64,000 nucleotides of DNA from Candidatus Pacearchaeota archaeon. Its GTDB lineage: Bacteria; Patescibacteriota; Minisyncoccia; Minisyncoccales; Minisyncoccaceae. Location: assembly GCA_035404185.1 (NCBI GenBank), contig DAONGN010000001.1, positions 372,001 to 436,000 on the forward strand. The letters are read 5' to 3'. Shown here piece after piece: positions 41,427 to 49,848 of the stretch (position 1 is its first letter; each line of letters begins with the position of its first letter). The notes beneath the pieces are model-generated. The model had not been told where the DNA came from. It made no database searches and was given only the letters and a program-made list of their open reading frames with translations. A program made the position numbers and the translations under genes.

Positions 41427-41771
41427 ATGTCAGCAGCCCTTAAAAAAACTGAAAAGGAAGTAACAGCGAAATTGAGAATCAAGCTTCGTGCCTATGACCA
41501 CAAGGTCATTGATAAAAGCGCCCAGCAGATTATTGAAATGGCGCTAAGGTGCGGAGTTAAAATTGCTGGACCGATTCCTTTGCCGATTGAAATAAACAAG
41601 TTCACTGTAAACAGGTCAACTTTCGTTCACAAATCGGCTAGAGAGCAATTCGAAATGAGAATTCACAAAAGGGTTATTGATATTTTGAGTCCGAACCAGA
41701 AAGTGGTAGAGTCGTTAAAGTCATTGACTCTACCCGCTGGAGTGGATACCGAGATCAAGAGTATAATGTAG
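41427..41771 (+). CDS. rpsJ: 30S ribosomal protein S10
   Basis: S10 (NusE) binds 16S rRNA and takes part in antitermination. The 114-residue protein has LRIKLRAYDHKVIDKSAQQIIEMALRCGVKIAGPIPLP, KFTVNRSTFVHKSAREQFEMRIHKR and the end SLTLPAGVDTEI. A short N-terminal extension (MSAALKKTEKEVTA) precedes the core. It closes the str part; a terminator-like leader separates it from rplC. Confidence 0.97.
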   Translation: MSAALKKTEKEVTAKLRIKLRAYDHKVIDKSAQQIIEMALRCGVKIAGPIPLPIEINKFTVNRSTFVHKSAREQFEMRIHKRVIDILSPNQKVVESLKSLTLPAGVDTEIKSIM

Positions 41772-41795
41772 GTTAATTATTAAATAATTGATTTA

Positions 41796-41801
41796 TATAA
41801 T
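41796..41801 (+). promoter_or_regulatory. -10 box of the rplC (S10) operon
   Basis: TATAAT predicts a start near 41808 and a 64-nt leader with a hairpin just before rplC. No good -35 is visible. Confidence 0.4.
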
Positions 41802-41837
41802 TAAAAATTAATTGAATATTTGATAGTACTAGTCTTT

Positions 41838-41863
41838 AAGGCTGGTTATCCGGTCTTTTTTTT
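41838..41863 (+). terminator. Terminator or attenuator before rplC
   Basis: AAGGCTGG pairs with CCGGTCTT (two G-T pairs) around TTAT and is followed by more T. It ends rpsJ transcription, and if transcription starts at 41808 it would be an attenuator of the rplC operon. Confidence 0.75.
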
Positions 41864-41871
41864 GTAAAGTT

Positions 41872-42459
41872 ATGAAATTCATATTAGGTAAAAAAATTGA
41901 AATGAGTCAGGTCTTCAAAGAGGACGGAACAGTAGTTCCCGTTACTCTTGTTCAGACTGGAGAATGTGGTGTTGTTCAGGTTAAAACCAAAGCAAAAGAC
42001 GGATATGAAGCAATCAAGATTGGATTTGAATCTTTGCCTGAAAGAAAGATCAAAAAGACGGGAACACCATTTAGATATTTGAAAGAGTTCGAAGGAGATG
42101 TTAACGCATACAAGGCAGGAGATAAGATTTTGGCAAATGTTTTTACACCAGGAGATAAAATAAAAGTTTCCGGAGTATCTAAAGGAAAAGGATTCCAAGG
42201 AGGAGTAAAGAGGTGGGGATTTTCCGGAAAACTTTCTGCAACTCATGGTAACAAGCACGAACATAGAACATTAGGTTCTACTGGTTGTTCTATTCCAGCA
42301 AGAGTTATTAAGGGTAGAAAAATGCCTGGAAGAACTGGAAGCGACAGAATTTCTGTTAAGAATTTAGAAGTTGTAAAGGTTGATATGAAGAATAGTATTA
42401 TAGCGATCAAAGGAGCAATTCCTGGGAGAAGAGGAACGCTTTTGGAAATTAGAGGATAA
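41872..42459 (+). CDS. rplC: 50S ribosomal protein L3
   Basis: L3 is an early 50S assembly protein near the peptidyl transferase centre. The 195-residue protein carries GKKIEMSQVF at the start, VKVSGVSKGKGFQGGVKRWGFSG, the HGNKHEHRTLGSTGCSIPARVIKGRKMPGRTGS loop and the terminal AIKGAIPGRRGTLLEI. It is the first gene of an unbroken cluster running to secY with gaps of a few bases. Confidence 0.97.
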   Translation: MKFILGKKIEMSQVFKEDGTVVPVTLVQTGECGVVQVKTKAKDGYEAIKIGFESLPERKIKKTGTPFRYLKEFEGDVNAYKAGDKILANVFTPGDKIKVSGVSKGKGFQGGVKRWGFSGKLSATHGNKHEHRTLGSTGCSIPARVIKGRKMPGRTGSDRISVKNLEVVKVDMKNSIIAIKGAIPGRRGTLLEIRG

Positions 42460-42465
42460 AATTAT

Positions 42466-43101
42466 ATGGCAAAGAAAGCAACAAAAATTGAAGAGGTGGT
42501 AGAGATTAAAACTGTTAAGACAGATTTACCAAAAGAAATATTTGAAGTTCCAATGAACTCTGATTTAGTTCATCAAGTTATTGTTTCTCAGATGGGAAAC
42601 AGAAGAACAGTTGTTGCTCATGCTAAAGGAAGAGCTGAAGTATCTGGAGGTGGAATCAAACCTTGGAAACAGAAGGGAACAGGCCGCGCAAGGAGTGGTT
42701 CTAATACATCATCTATCTGGGTTGGTGGAGGTGTTTCTCATGGACCAACAAAAGACAGAAACTTCAAAAGAATTTTACCTAAAAATATTAAAAGAAAAGC
42801 TTTATTTGCTGCTTTATCAGACAAAGCCAGAGAAGGATTATTAGTTATTACTGAAACACTATCTTTAAAAGAAGCTAAGACTAAAGAAGCAAGAAGCTTA
42901 TTAAAGAATATTGGAATTAGAGAAAGCTGTTTAGTAGTTTTGCCTAAATTAGATAAGAATGTTATCTTAGCAATGAGAAATTTGCCCAAGATTTCAACTA
43001 TTCAAGCAAAAGACTTAAACTGTTTAGATGTTGTTTCATCAAAATATTTATTAACTGACAAGGAAGGAATTAGTGAGATTAAGAAAACATTTTTAGACTA
43101 G
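42466..43101 (+). CDS. rplD: 50S ribosomal protein L4
   Basis: L4 lines the peptide exit tunnel and in many bacteria represses its own operon by attenuation. The 211-residue protein begins with a charged 20-residue extension, then EIFEVPMNSDLVHQVIVSQMGNRR, the RNA-binding tentacle RAEVSGGGIKPWKQKGTGRARSGS and SHGPTKDRNFKRILPKNIKRKAL. The attenuator-like hairpin before rplC makes self-regulation plausible. It follows rplC by 6 bp. Confidence 0.96.
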   Translation: MAKKATKIEEVVEIKTVKTDLPKEIFEVPMNSDLVHQVIVSQMGNRRTVVAHAKGRAEVSGGGIKPWKQKGTGRARSGSNTSSIWVGGGVSHGPTKDRNFKRILPKNIKRKALFAALSDKAREGLLVITETLSLKEAKTKEARSLLKNIGIRESCLVVLPKLDKNVILAMRNLPKISTIQAKDLNCLDVVSSKYLLTDKEGISEIKKTFLD

Positions 43102-43102
43102 T

Positions 43103-43468
43103 ATGGCATTGAATATTTTTAAAAAAGAAAAAGGAGTGAAGGCGAAGAAAGAAACTGTTAAGAAAGAGAACAAGGAAATTTCGACAACAATAAAAAGCGT
43201 ATTGCAGTCTCCTTGTATTACTGAAAAAGCAGTTAACATGTCTAATACTGGAAACTTTTACGTTTTCCATGTTACAACAGATGCAAACAAGGTTGAAATT
43301 AAAAATGCGATTGAAGAGAGATACAAGGTTAACGTTATTCAAATAAGAACAATCAATATTCCTAGAAAGAAAATATCTAAAGGAAGAAAGATTGGATATA
43401 GAAGTGGATACAAGAAAGCCATTGTAAAAATTAAAGAAGGTCAAAAAATTGAAATTGTAGGACAATAA
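43103..43468 (+). CDS. rplW: 50S ribosomal protein L23
   Basis: L23 sits at the exit tunnel and binds trigger factor and SRP. The 121-residue protein has a long basic N-terminal extension of about 30 residues (NIFKKEKGVKAKKETVKKENKE), then VLQSPCITEKAVNMSNTGNFYVFHV, ANKVEIKNAIEERYKVNVIQIRTINI and the basic loop KKISKGRKIGYRSGYKKAIV. It starts one base after rplD. Confidence 0.95.
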   Translation: MALNIFKKEKGVKAKKETVKKENKEISTTIKSVLQSPCITEKAVNMSNTGNFYVFHVTTDANKVEIKNAIEERYKVNVIQIRTINIPRKKISKGRKIGYRSGYKKAIVKIKEGQKIEIVGQ

Positions 43469-43469
43469 T

Positions 43470-44282
43470 ATGCAGAGAAAAACATTAAAATTGAAGAACC
43501 TACTTCCTTTATCTAAGAAGAAGCCAGAAAAGAATCTTCTAGTAAGAATTAAGAGAACAGGAGGAAGAGGAAGTAATGGTAGAATTACTTCTTGGCAAAA
43601 AGGAGGCGGAGCAAGAAAACTTTTAAGGCTGGTTGAGTTTGGACAGAAAAAAATGAATATCCCCGCAGAAGTTATTGCTCTAGAGTATGACCCTAATAGA
43701 AGTGCATTTTTAGCTTTGGTTCAATACGAAGACAAAGAAAAGAAATATATTATTGCTCCTGAAGGATTGAAAGCTGGAGATAAAATAATCTGCGCCGAAA
43801 AGGCAGAAGCTGATACTGGAAACAGAATGAAGTTGAAAAATATTCCAGAAGGAACTATAGTCTATAATGTTGAATTAGAACCAGGAAAGGGCGGAATATT
43901 AGTAAGATCAGCCGGAACAGGTGCAGTGTTACAAAACTATGAAGGTGGATATGCTAATTTAAAAATGCCTTCTTCAGAAATTAGAAAGATTCCTGGGGAA
44001 TGTTTTGCCTCAATTGGAAAGGTTTCTAATTCTGAATACAGATTTATCAATTGGTCAAAAGCTGGAAAGAGCAGAAAGAAAGGAATTAGACCACACGTTA
44101 GAGGTTCTGTTATGAACCCCTGTGATCATCCTCATGGAGGTGGAGAATGTAGAACAGGAATCGGTTTAAAGCATCCAAAGACTCCTTGGGGAAAACCAGC
44201 ATTAGGAGTTAAAACCAGAAAGAAGAATAAATGGACAGCGAAGTTAATTATTCAAAGAAGAGTTAAGAAGAAGAGAAAATAA
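43470..44282 (+). CDS. rplB: 50S ribosomal protein L2
   Basis: L2 helps join the subunits and form the peptidyl transferase centre. The 270-residue protein has [53 protein letters not shown], and the functional C-terminal block [44 protein letters not shown] with the conserved His. It starts one base after rplW. Confidence 0.97.
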   Translation: MQRKTLKLKNLLPLSKKKPEKNLLVRIKRTGGRGSNGRITSWQKGGGARKLLRLVEFGQKKMNIPAEVIALEYDPNRSAFLALVQYEDKEKKYIIAPEGLKAGDKIICAEKAEADTGNRMKLKNIPEGTIVYNVELEPGKGGILVRSAGTGAVLQNYEGGYANLKMPSSEIRKIPGECFASIGKVSNSEYRFINWSKAGKSRKKGIRPHVRGSVMNPCDHPHGGGECRTGIGLKHPKTPWGKPALGVKTRKKNKWTAKLIIQRRVKKKRK

Positions 44283-44287
44283 ATAAT

Positions 44288-44611
44288 ATGTCAAGAAGTC
44301 TAAAAAAAGGACCATATATCGATCCGAATGTCACAAAAAAGATTGCAGGAAAGAAACCAAGCGAAACGGCCGCCATTAAAACATGGTCGAGAGCTTGTAC
44401 TATTAATCCCGAAATGATCGGCTTTACTTTTGGTGTGCATAATGGAAAGGATTTTCTTCAAGTAAGAGTTACTGAAGAAATGGTTGGTCACAAGTTAGGA
44501 GAATTTTCTCCAACAACTAAATTTTTAAGACACGGAGGAAAGGCAAGTAAAGAACAGGAGAAAGGAGCTGCTCCAGCACCCGCTGCAGTCGCACCAGCTA
44601 AAGTAAAATAA
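44288..44611 (+). CDS. rpsS: 30S ribosomal protein S19
   Basis: S19 sits in the 30S head and contacts S13. The 107-residue protein has [63 protein letters not shown] and a C-terminal tail rich in Ala and Pro ([17 protein letters not shown]) that is not found in E. coli S19. It starts 5 bp after rplB. Confidence 0.96.
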   Translation: MSRSLKKGPYIDPNVTKKIAGKKPSETAAIKTWSRACTINPEMIGFTFGVHNGKDFLQVRVTEEMVGHKLGEFSPTTKFLRHGGKASKEQEKGAAPAPAAVAPAKVK

Positions 44612-44612
44612 T

Positions 44613-45059
44613 ATGGCATTCAAAGTTGAATTAAATCATTTACATATTGCTCCAAGAAAGGCAAGATTAATTGCTGACTTGGTTAGAGGAAAGAAGGCGG
44701 AAGAAGCCCAGACGATTTTGAATTTCGCTATTAAGAGAGCAAGTGACCCAATATTGAAATTATTAAATTCAGCACTTGCTAATGCCAAGATAACAAAGAA
44801 TATTTCAGCAACCGATTTGTTTATTTCTAAGATTACAGTTGATGAAGGTCCAGCCGGAAAGAGAGTTTTACCTAAATCAAGAGGAAGAGGAGAAATTATC
44901 AAGAAGAAAACTTCTCATGTAACTTTAGTTTTAGATATGAAGAAAGAAGACGTTAAAAAAAGCAAGAAAGGTAAAAAAGAGATTGTTAAAGAAGAAGCAA
45001 AAGTTGAGGAAAAGAAAGTTGAGAAAAAAGTAAAGAAAACAATAACAAAGAAGAAATAA
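44613..45059 (+). CDS. rplV: 50S ribosomal protein L22
   Basis: L22 lines the exit tunnel with a long beta-hairpin. The 148-residue protein has NHLHIAPRKARLIADLVRGKKAEEAQTIL, LKLLNSALANA, and the hairpin DEGPAGKRVLPKSRGRGEIIKKKTSHVTLVL. About 35 C-terminal residues form a Lys/Glu-rich tail (KKSKKGKKEIVKEEAKVEEKK) without a counterpart in E. coli. Confidence 0.95.
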   Translation: MAFKVELNHLHIAPRKARLIADLVRGKKAEEAQTILNFAIKRASDPILKLLNSALANAKITKNISATDLFISKITVDEGPAGKRVLPKSRGRGEIIKKKTSHVTLVLDMKKEDVKKSKKGKKEIVKEEAKVEEKKVEKKVKKTITKKK

Positions 45060-45063
45060 AAAA

Positions 45064-45735
45064 ATGAGTCACAAAGTTCACCCTAAAATTTTTAGAATCA
45101 GAGGAATCGAAGACTGGTTGTCACACGGTTTTTACGGTAATAAACCTTTGAAGAGTGTAAAAGAGGATTACATCATCAGGACTTTTTTGACCAATAAATT
45201 AAAAGAATCAAGCGTGGAAAAAGTTGAAATAGAAAGATACAGTAATAAAACAAGTGTTATTATCCATTCGGCCAGACCGGGATTGATTATCGGACGCGGC
45301 GGTGAAGGAATTGAAAAGATAAGGCTTGAATTATTGAAAGAAGTTTTCAAGAAGAATGATTTAGGATTAAAAGAATTAAGTGAATTAGGAAAGAGATTGA
45401 AATTAGAAGTAAGAGAGGTTTCTAATCCTTGGACTTCTTCAGTTTTGGTTAATCAGTGGATTGCCCAGAAGATTGAGAAAAGAACACCATTTAGAAAAAC
45501 AATTAAACAAGCCATTGAAAAAGTTATGGCTAATAAGAATGTTAAAGGAGTAAAGATCATGGTTTCAGGTAGATTAGACGGAGCTCAGATTGCAAGATCA
45601 GAATGGCTAGAGAAAGGAAGATTACCCAGACAGACAATCAGAGCTGATATTGATTACGGATTCGGAGAAGCCAGATGTACCTATGGTGCAATTGGAATAA
45701 AGGTTTGGATATACAAAGGAGATAAATTTGAATAA
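45064..45735 (+). CDS. rpsC: 30S ribosomal protein S3
   Basis: S3 forms part of the mRNA entry tunnel and has KH domains. The 223-residue protein has HPKIFRIRGIEDWLSHGF at the start, the KH loop SARPGLIIGRGGEGIEKIRLEL, MVSGRLDGAQIARSEWLEKGRLPRQTIRADIDYG and the end GAIGIKVWIYKGDKF. It starts 4 bp after rplV. Confidence 0.97.
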   Translation: MSHKVHPKIFRIRGIEDWLSHGFYGNKPLKSVKEDYIIRTFLTNKLKESSVEKVEIERYSNKTSVIIHSARPGLIIGRGGEGIEKIRLELLKEVFKKNDLGLKELSELGKRLKLEVREVSNPWTSSVLVNQWIAQKIEKRTPFRKTIKQAIEKVMANKNVKGVKIMVSGRLDGAQIARSEWLEKGRLPRQTIRADIDYGFGEARCTYGAIGIKVWIYKGDKFE

Positions 45736-45740
45736 AAATC

Positions 45741-46154
45741 ATGTTAGCCCCAAAAAGATTAAAACATAGAAAACAGCAGAAGGGTAGAAGAAGTAGAAGA
45801 ACCTTCGAAAGTAAAGGAACCAAAATCAGCTTCGGTAGTTTCGGATTGAAAGCAACTTCTGAAAAGTGGATTACTTCTAATCAATTAGAGGCCTGCAGAA
45901 GAGCGATTATTCGATATCTAAAGAAAGGAGGAAAGTTGTGGATTAGAGTATTTCCTGATAAGGTAAGAACTAAGAAGGGACAAGAAGTGCCGATGGGAGG
46001 AGGTAAAGGTTCACTTGACCATTACGTATTTCCAGTTAAACCAGGTAGAGTGTTGTTCGAATTAGAAGGAATCCCTGAAGCGGATGCCAGAGAAGCTTTT
46101 AGAAAAGCAGGAGATAAATTACCTTTAAAGACAAAATTTGTTAAGAAACAGTAA
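45741..46154 (+). CDS. rplP: 50S ribosomal protein L16
   Basis: L16 helps position the A-site tRNA. The 137-residue protein starts MLAPKRLKHRKQQKGRRSRRTF and has LKATSEKWITSNQLEACRRAIIRYLKKGGKLWIRVFPDKVRTKKGQEVPMGGGKGSLDHYVFPVKPGRVLFEL-type sequence. All family motifs are present. It starts 5 bp after rpsC and ends one base before rpmC. Confidence 0.97.
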   Translation: MLAPKRLKHRKQQKGRRSRRTFESKGTKISFGSFGLKATSEKWITSNQLEACRRAIIRYLKKGGKLWIRVFPDKVRTKKGQEVPMGGGKGSLDHYVFPVKPGRVLFELEGIPEADAREAFRKAGDKLPLKTKFVKKQ

Positions 46155-46155
46155 T

Positions 46156-46338
46156 ATGAAAAGCAAAGAATTGATTTCAAAAGCTAAAGAAGAATTGGTA
46201 GGATTAATGAATGACAAGAAAAAGGCAAATGAAGAGTTTCGCTTCAAGGCCGTTTCTGGAGGAATTAAGAATACCAAAGAGTTAAGAGAAAATAAAAAAG
46301 ATATTGCAAGAATTTTGACTATATTAAATAAGAAATAG
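46156..46338 (+). CDS. rpmC: 50S ribosomal protein L29
   Basis: L29 is a two-helix protein near the exit tunnel. The 60-residue product begins MKSKELISKAKEELVGLMNDKK and has FRFKAVSGGIKNTKELRENKKDIARILTIL. The ATG at 46156, one base after the rplP stop (TAATATG), is the better start; the frame is open from 46138, which overlaps rplP. Confidence 0.93.
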   Translation: MKSKELISKAKEELVGLMNDKKKANEEFRFKAVSGGIKNTKELRENKKDIARILTILNKK

Positions 46339-46339
46339 T

Positions 46340-46579
46340 ATGCCAAAAAAGGAATTAATAGGAAAAATAGTATCGGATAAAATGCAGAAAACTGTTGTAG
46401 TTGAGGTTGAAAGAATTAAAGAACATCCAAAGTATAAGAGAAGATACAAGATTCACAAGAAATATAAGGCTCATACAGAAACAGGAGAATTTAAAACAGG
46501 AGATAAAGTTTTAATTAGAGAAACTAAGCCGATGTCAAAGGATAAGAATTGGGAGGTAGTTTCAAAATTAAGTAAATAA
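46340..46579 (+). CDS. rpsQ: 30S ribosomal protein S17
   Basis: S17 is an OB-fold protein that binds 16S rRNA early. The 79-residue product has LIGKIVSDKMQKTVVVEVERIKEHPKYKRRYKIHKKYKAHTETG and the KTGDKVLIRETKPMSKDKNWEVV end. Length and motifs are standard. It starts one base after rpmC. Confidence 0.96.
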   Translation: MPKKELIGKIVSDKMQKTVVVEVERIKEHPKYKRRYKIHKKYKAHTETGEFKTGDKVLIRETKPMSKDKNWEVVSKLSK

Positions 46580-46585
46580 AAGAAA

Positions 46586-46957
46586 ATGATACAAGTACAG
46601 ACATTATTAAAGGTTGCTGATAATTCAGGCGCCAAGATGGCTAAATGTATCCGTGTTTTAGGCGGAACATATAGAAGATACGCATCACTAGGTGATATTA
46701 TTGTCGTTGCCGTAAAGGATGCTGAACCAAGAAAAGCGGTAAAGAAGCACCAAGTTTTAAAAGCAGTCATTGTTAGAGAAAGAGGTGCGGTAAGAAGAAA
46801 TAATGGAACATATATCCGTTTTGATGATAATGCTATTGTTATGCTTGAAGGAGCTTCAAAAGAACCTAAGGGAACTAGAATCTTAGGACCAGTAGCTAGA
46901 GAAGTAAGAGAAAAAGGATTTGAGAAGATTTCAACAATGACAAAAGATTTAGTTTAA
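46586..46957 (+). CDS. rplN: 50S ribosomal protein L14
   Basis: L14 forms a subunit bridge and is the target of RsfS. The 123-residue product starts MIQVQTLLKVADNSGAKMAKCIRVLGG and has VVAVKDAEPRKAVKKHQVLKAVIVRERGAVRRNNGTYIRFDDNAIVM and the GTRILGPVAREVREKGF end. Complete and normal. It starts 6 bp after rpsQ. Confidence 0.97.
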   Translation: MIQVQTLLKVADNSGAKMAKCIRVLGGTYRRYASLGDIIVVAVKDAEPRKAVKKHQVLKAVIVRERGAVRRNNGTYIRFDDNAIVMLEGASKEPKGTRILGPVAREVREKGFEKISTMTKDLV

Positions 46958-46961
46958 ATAT

Positions 46962-47267
46962 ATGAAGATAAAAAAGAACGACCAAGTTTTAATAATCGCG
47001 GGCAATGACAAAGGCAAGAAAGGAAAGGTTTTAAGATCTATTCCTGTTAAGAATAGAATTGTTGTTGAGGGAATTGCTTTAGTAAAGAAGAATGTCAAAC
47101 CCAAGAAATCTGGACAAAAAGGACAGATAGTTTCTGCTCCCAGAGCAATCAACGTTTCGAATGTTAAGTTGGTTTGTTCTAAATGCGGAAAAGCAGCCAG
47201 AGTTGGTTATGAAATAGTTGAAGGAAAAAAATACCGTGTTTGTAATAAATGCGGAGCGCATATTTAA
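46962..47267 (+). CDS. rplX: 50S ribosomal protein L24
   Basis: L24 is an assembly initiator protein with a KOW motif. The 101-residue product has KIKKNDQVLIIAGNDKGKKGKVLRSIPVKNRIVVEGIALVKKNVKP and a C-terminal zinc-ribbon-like CSKCGKAARVGYEIVEGKKYRVCNKCGAHI, with two CxxC pairs. The ribbon is common in many bacterial L24 proteins but absent in E. coli. Confidence 0.96.
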   Translation: MKIKKNDQVLIIAGNDKGKKGKVLRSIPVKNRIVVEGIALVKKNVKPKKSGQKGQIVSAPRAINVSNVKLVCSKCGKAARVGYEIVEGKKYRVCNKCGAHI

Positions 47268-47277
47268 TTAAAAAATT

Positions 47278-47844
47278 ATGGCAATAACAAGCATTAAAGA
47301 AAAATACAAGAAGATAGCAGTACCTAAAATGAAGGCAAAGTTTGGATATAAGAATGTTATGGCAATTCCAAAAATAGAGAAGATAGTTATTAATATTGGA
47401 TTCGGAAGAGTTATTTCTCCTAAGACAAAAGATGAACAGAAGAAGTTTATTGAATATATAAGAACCAATCTTTCCAGTATTTGCGGACAGAGACCAGTTA
47501 TGACCGTTGCCAGAAAATCAATTTCTACTTTTAAATTAAGAGAAGGAAGCGTTATCGGATCTAAGGTTACTTTGAGAGGAAAGAAAATGAATGATTTCAT
47601 GGAAAAGTTAGTTAATATTGTTCTTCCTCGTTCCAGAGACTTTTTAGGAATTAATCCTAAGTCAGTTGATGGAGGCGGAAATCTAAATTTGGGAATCAAA
47701 GAACATATTGCTTTTCCAGAAATATCTCCAGAAAAATCTCCAATTATTCTTGGAATGGAAGTTACGATTAATACTAACGCAAAAAGCAAAGCAGAAGGAT
47801 TGGAATTATTTAAATTACTTGACTTTCCATTCAAGAAAAGTTAA
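47278..47844 (+). CDS. rplE: 50S ribosomal protein L5
   Basis: L5 binds 5S rRNA and contacts S13. The 188-residue protein begins with SIKEKYKKIAVPKMKAKFGYKNVMAIPKIEKIVINIGFGR and has VTLRGKKMNDFMEKLVNIVLPRSRDFLGINPKSVDGGGNLNLGIKEHIAFPEI. All usual parts are present. It starts 10 bp after rplX, as one of the larger gaps in the cluster. Confidence 0.97.
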   Translation: MAITSIKEKYKKIAVPKMKAKFGYKNVMAIPKIEKIVINIGFGRVISPKTKDEQKKFIEYIRTNLSSICGQRPVMTVARKSISTFKLREGSVIGSKVTLRGKKMNDFMEKLVNIVLPRSRDFLGINPKSVDGGGNLNLGIKEHIAFPEISPEKSPIILGMEVTINTNAKSKAEGLELFKLLDFPFKKS

Positions 47845-47863
47845 AGTCAAAAAGTGTTAAATT

Positions 47864-48049
47864 ATGGCAAAAACATCACAAATAGCAAAATCAGCAAAGA
47901 CACCAAAATTTTCTTCAAGAGTAGTAAGAAGATGTTTTAAGTGTGGAAGAAAACATGGTTATATCAGAAAGTTTGGTTTGTGCAGAATTTGTTTTAGAGA
48001 AATGGCGAATAAAGGAGAGTTGCCGGGAGTAACAAAAAGTAGTTGGTAA
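47864..48049 (+). CDS. rpsN: 30S ribosomal protein S14, zinc-binding type
   Basis: The 61-residue zinc form (type Z) of S14. The zinc ribbon is [22 protein letters not shown] with two CxxC pairs, followed by [17 protein letters not shown]. Its 20-residue basic N-terminus is a little longer than usual. It starts 19 bp after rplE with no Shine-Dalgarno. Confidence 0.96.
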   Translation: MAKTSQIAKSAKTPKFSSRVVRRCFKCGRKHGYIRKFGLCRICFREMANKGELPGVTKSSW

Positions 48050-48065
48050 TTATATATAAAAGAAA

Positions 48066-48458
48066 ATGGACCCAATAGCAGACATGATCAGTTCAATAAA
48101 TAACGCCTTAGCTGTTAGTAAAAAACAGATAGCTCTTTATCCATACTCAGATTATAAGTATGCGATTCTTGAGGTTTTTAAAAAGGAAGGTCTTATTGAA
48201 AATATTGATAAGAAAGGAAGATTGTCAAAGAGAAAGATTATTGTTGATTTTAAATATGATAAAGAAGGAAACCCTGTGATTACAAAGATTAAGAAAATTT
48301 CTAAACAAGGGCAAAGAATTTATTCAACCCACAATGAATTGAAACCGGTTAAGTCAGGACACGGAATTTCAATAGTCACAACTTCAAAAGGAATAATGAC
48401 TAATAAGGAAGCTAGAAAAGCTAAGCTTGGGGGAGAAGTAATTTGTGAAATTTGGTAA
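48066..48458 (+). CDS. rpsH: 30S ribosomal protein S8
   Basis: S8 binds the central domain of 16S rRNA and represses the spc operon in E. coli. The 130-residue product has DPIADMISSINNALAVSKKQIALYPYSDYKYAILEVFKKEGLI and the C-terminal block NELKPVKSGHGISIVTTSKGIMTNKEARKAKLGGEVICEIW. Complete. rplF starts one base after its stop. Confidence 0.96.
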   Translation: MDPIADMISSINNALAVSKKQIALYPYSDYKYAILEVFKKEGLIENIDKKGRLSKRKIIVDFKYDKEGNPVITKIKKISKQGQRIYSTHNELKPVKSGHGISIVTTSKGIMTNKEARKAKLGGEVICEIW

Positions 48459-48459
48459 T

Positions 48460-49002
48460 ATGTCAAGAATAGGAAAAAAAGAAATTTTAATACCAGCAGG
48501 AGTTGAAGTAAAAATCAACGGAGTAAATATTGAGGTTAAAGGACCTAAGGGTGTTTTAACAATGAAAGCAGTTCCAGAAATTGCGATTGAAATGAAAGAA
48601 AATGCAATTTATTTTACTCCTAAGAAATTAGATTTGAAATCTAATGCTCTTTGGGGTTTAACTAGAACTTTAGTTTCTAATATGATTGACGGAGTTACAA
48701 AGGGATTTGAAAAGAGATTAGAGATCAACGGAGTCGGTTTTAAGGCTAGAACCGAAGGAAAGAAATTGGTTTTAGATGTCGGTTTAAGTCATACTGTAGA
48801 TATTGATGCTCCTGAAGGAATTGAATTTAAAGTTGAAAAGAACGTAATTATTGTTACTGGAATAGACAAAGGATTAGTTGGACAGATTTCAGCCACAATC
48901 AGAAAGGTTAAACCACCAGAACCATACAAGGGAAAAGGAATTAAATACACAACAGAAATTATTAAGAGAAAGCTTGGCAAGAAGGCAGCTGCGGGTGCAT
49001 AA
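48460..49002 (+). CDS. rplF: 50S ribosomal protein L6
   Basis: L6 has two similar RRM-like domains and sits near the sarcin-ricin loop. The 180-residue product starts [31 protein letters not shown] and has the second-domain motif [23 protein letters not shown] and [16 protein letters not shown]. The ATG at 48460 follows the rpsH stop by one base (TAATATG) and is preferred over the frame-open start at 48445. Confidence 0.96.
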   Translation: MSRIGKKEILIPAGVEVKINGVNIEVKGPKGVLTMKAVPEIAIEMKENAIYFTPKKLDLKSNALWGLTRTLVSNMIDGVTKGFEKRLEINGVGFKARTEGKKLVLDVGLSHTVDIDAPEGIEFKVEKNVIIVTGIDKGLVGQISATIRKVKPPEPYKGKGIKYTTEIIKRKLGKKAAAGA

Positions 49003-49016
49003 TATATTTGAAATAC

Positions 49017-49361
49017 ATGTTAGAAAAAAAAGCAAAAAGAATAATAAGACACAAAAGAGTGAGAGCAAAGGCGGATGGTACTGCAACTAAGCCCAGACTT
49101 TGTGTTTTCCGTTCAAATCAACACATCTATGCTCAATTGATTGATGACACTACTGGCAAAACTATTTTAGCGGTGTCTGATGTTTCAGTTAAAGGAAAAG
49201 AAAAGAAATCTGATTCTTCAAAGAAAATTGGAAATGAAATTGCTAAAAAGGCAGTTGAGAAAAAGATAACTGAAGTAATTTTTGATCGTGGAGGATATAA
49301 ATATCACGGTCGCGTAAAGGCCTTAGCTGAAGGAGCAAGAGAAGGTGGATTAAAATTCTAA
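49017..49361 (+). CDS. rplR: 50S ribosomal protein L18
   Basis: L18 links 5S rRNA to the 50S. The 114-residue product has [51 protein letters not shown] and the end [26 protein letters not shown]. The ATG at 49017 is preferred to the TTG at 49008. It starts 14 bp after rplF. Confidence 0.96.
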   Translation: MLEKKAKRIIRHKRVRAKADGTATKPRLCVFRSNQHIYAQLIDDTTGKTILAVSDVSVKGKEKKSDSSKKIGNEIAKKAVEKKITEVIFDRGGYKYHGRVKALAEGAREGGLKF

Positions 49362-49367
49362 TTACAT

Positions 49368-49847
49368 ATGAAAAGAGAAAGAAATACAAAATTTGATAAG
49401 AAGAATGAAATAAAAGATGAATTTGAATCTAAGCTTTTAGACTTGGCTAGAGTTACTAAGGTAACTGGAGGAGGAAAGACAATGAGATTCAGAGCAGTTA
49501 TCGTGGCCGGAAACAAAATGGGAAAGGTAGGAATTGGAGCTGCTAAAGGTTTAGATGTTTCTCAAGCTATTGAAAAGGCAACTAGAGTTGCTAAAAAGAA
49601 TTTAAAAGATATTCCTATATCTGAAGGAACGATTCCTTTTGAAGTTGAGGCTAAGTTCGGACCATCTCGCGTAATATTAAAACCACAGATGAAAGGTAAG
49701 GGTTTAGTAGCTGGAGGAACAGTTAGAATTATTTGTTCTTTAGCTGGAATTCAAGACATTTCTTCTAAAACATTATCAAGAACAAGAAATAAATTAAATA
49801 ATGCCCAAGCGACAATGCAAGCTTTATCTAAATTGAAGAAGAAATAA
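49368..49847 (+). CDS. rpsE: 30S ribosomal protein S5
   Basis: S5 has a double-stranded RNA-binding fold and lies near the decoding site. The 159-residue product has FESKLLDLARVTKVTGGGKTMRFRAVIVAGNKMGKVGIGAAKG, PISEGTIPFEVEAKFGPSRVILKPQMKGKGLVAGGTVR and IQDISSKTLSRTRNKLNNAQAT. In most bacteria rpmD (L30) follows; here rplO starts one base after the stop, so L30 is absent. Confidence 0.97.
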   Translation: MKRERNTKFDKKNEIKDEFESKLLDLARVTKVTGGGKTMRFRAVIVAGNKMGKVGIGAAKGLDVSQAIEKATRVAKKNLKDIPISEGTIPFEVEAKFGPSRVILKPQMKGKGLVAGGTVRIICSLAGIQDISSKTLSRTRNKLNNAQATMQALSKLKKK

Positions 49848-49848
49848 T

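Noticed and set aside
47268..47834. 188-residue minus-strand ORF
   Set aside because: It is exactly antisense to rplE, which has all L5 motifs; a long shadow frame in AT-rich DNA.
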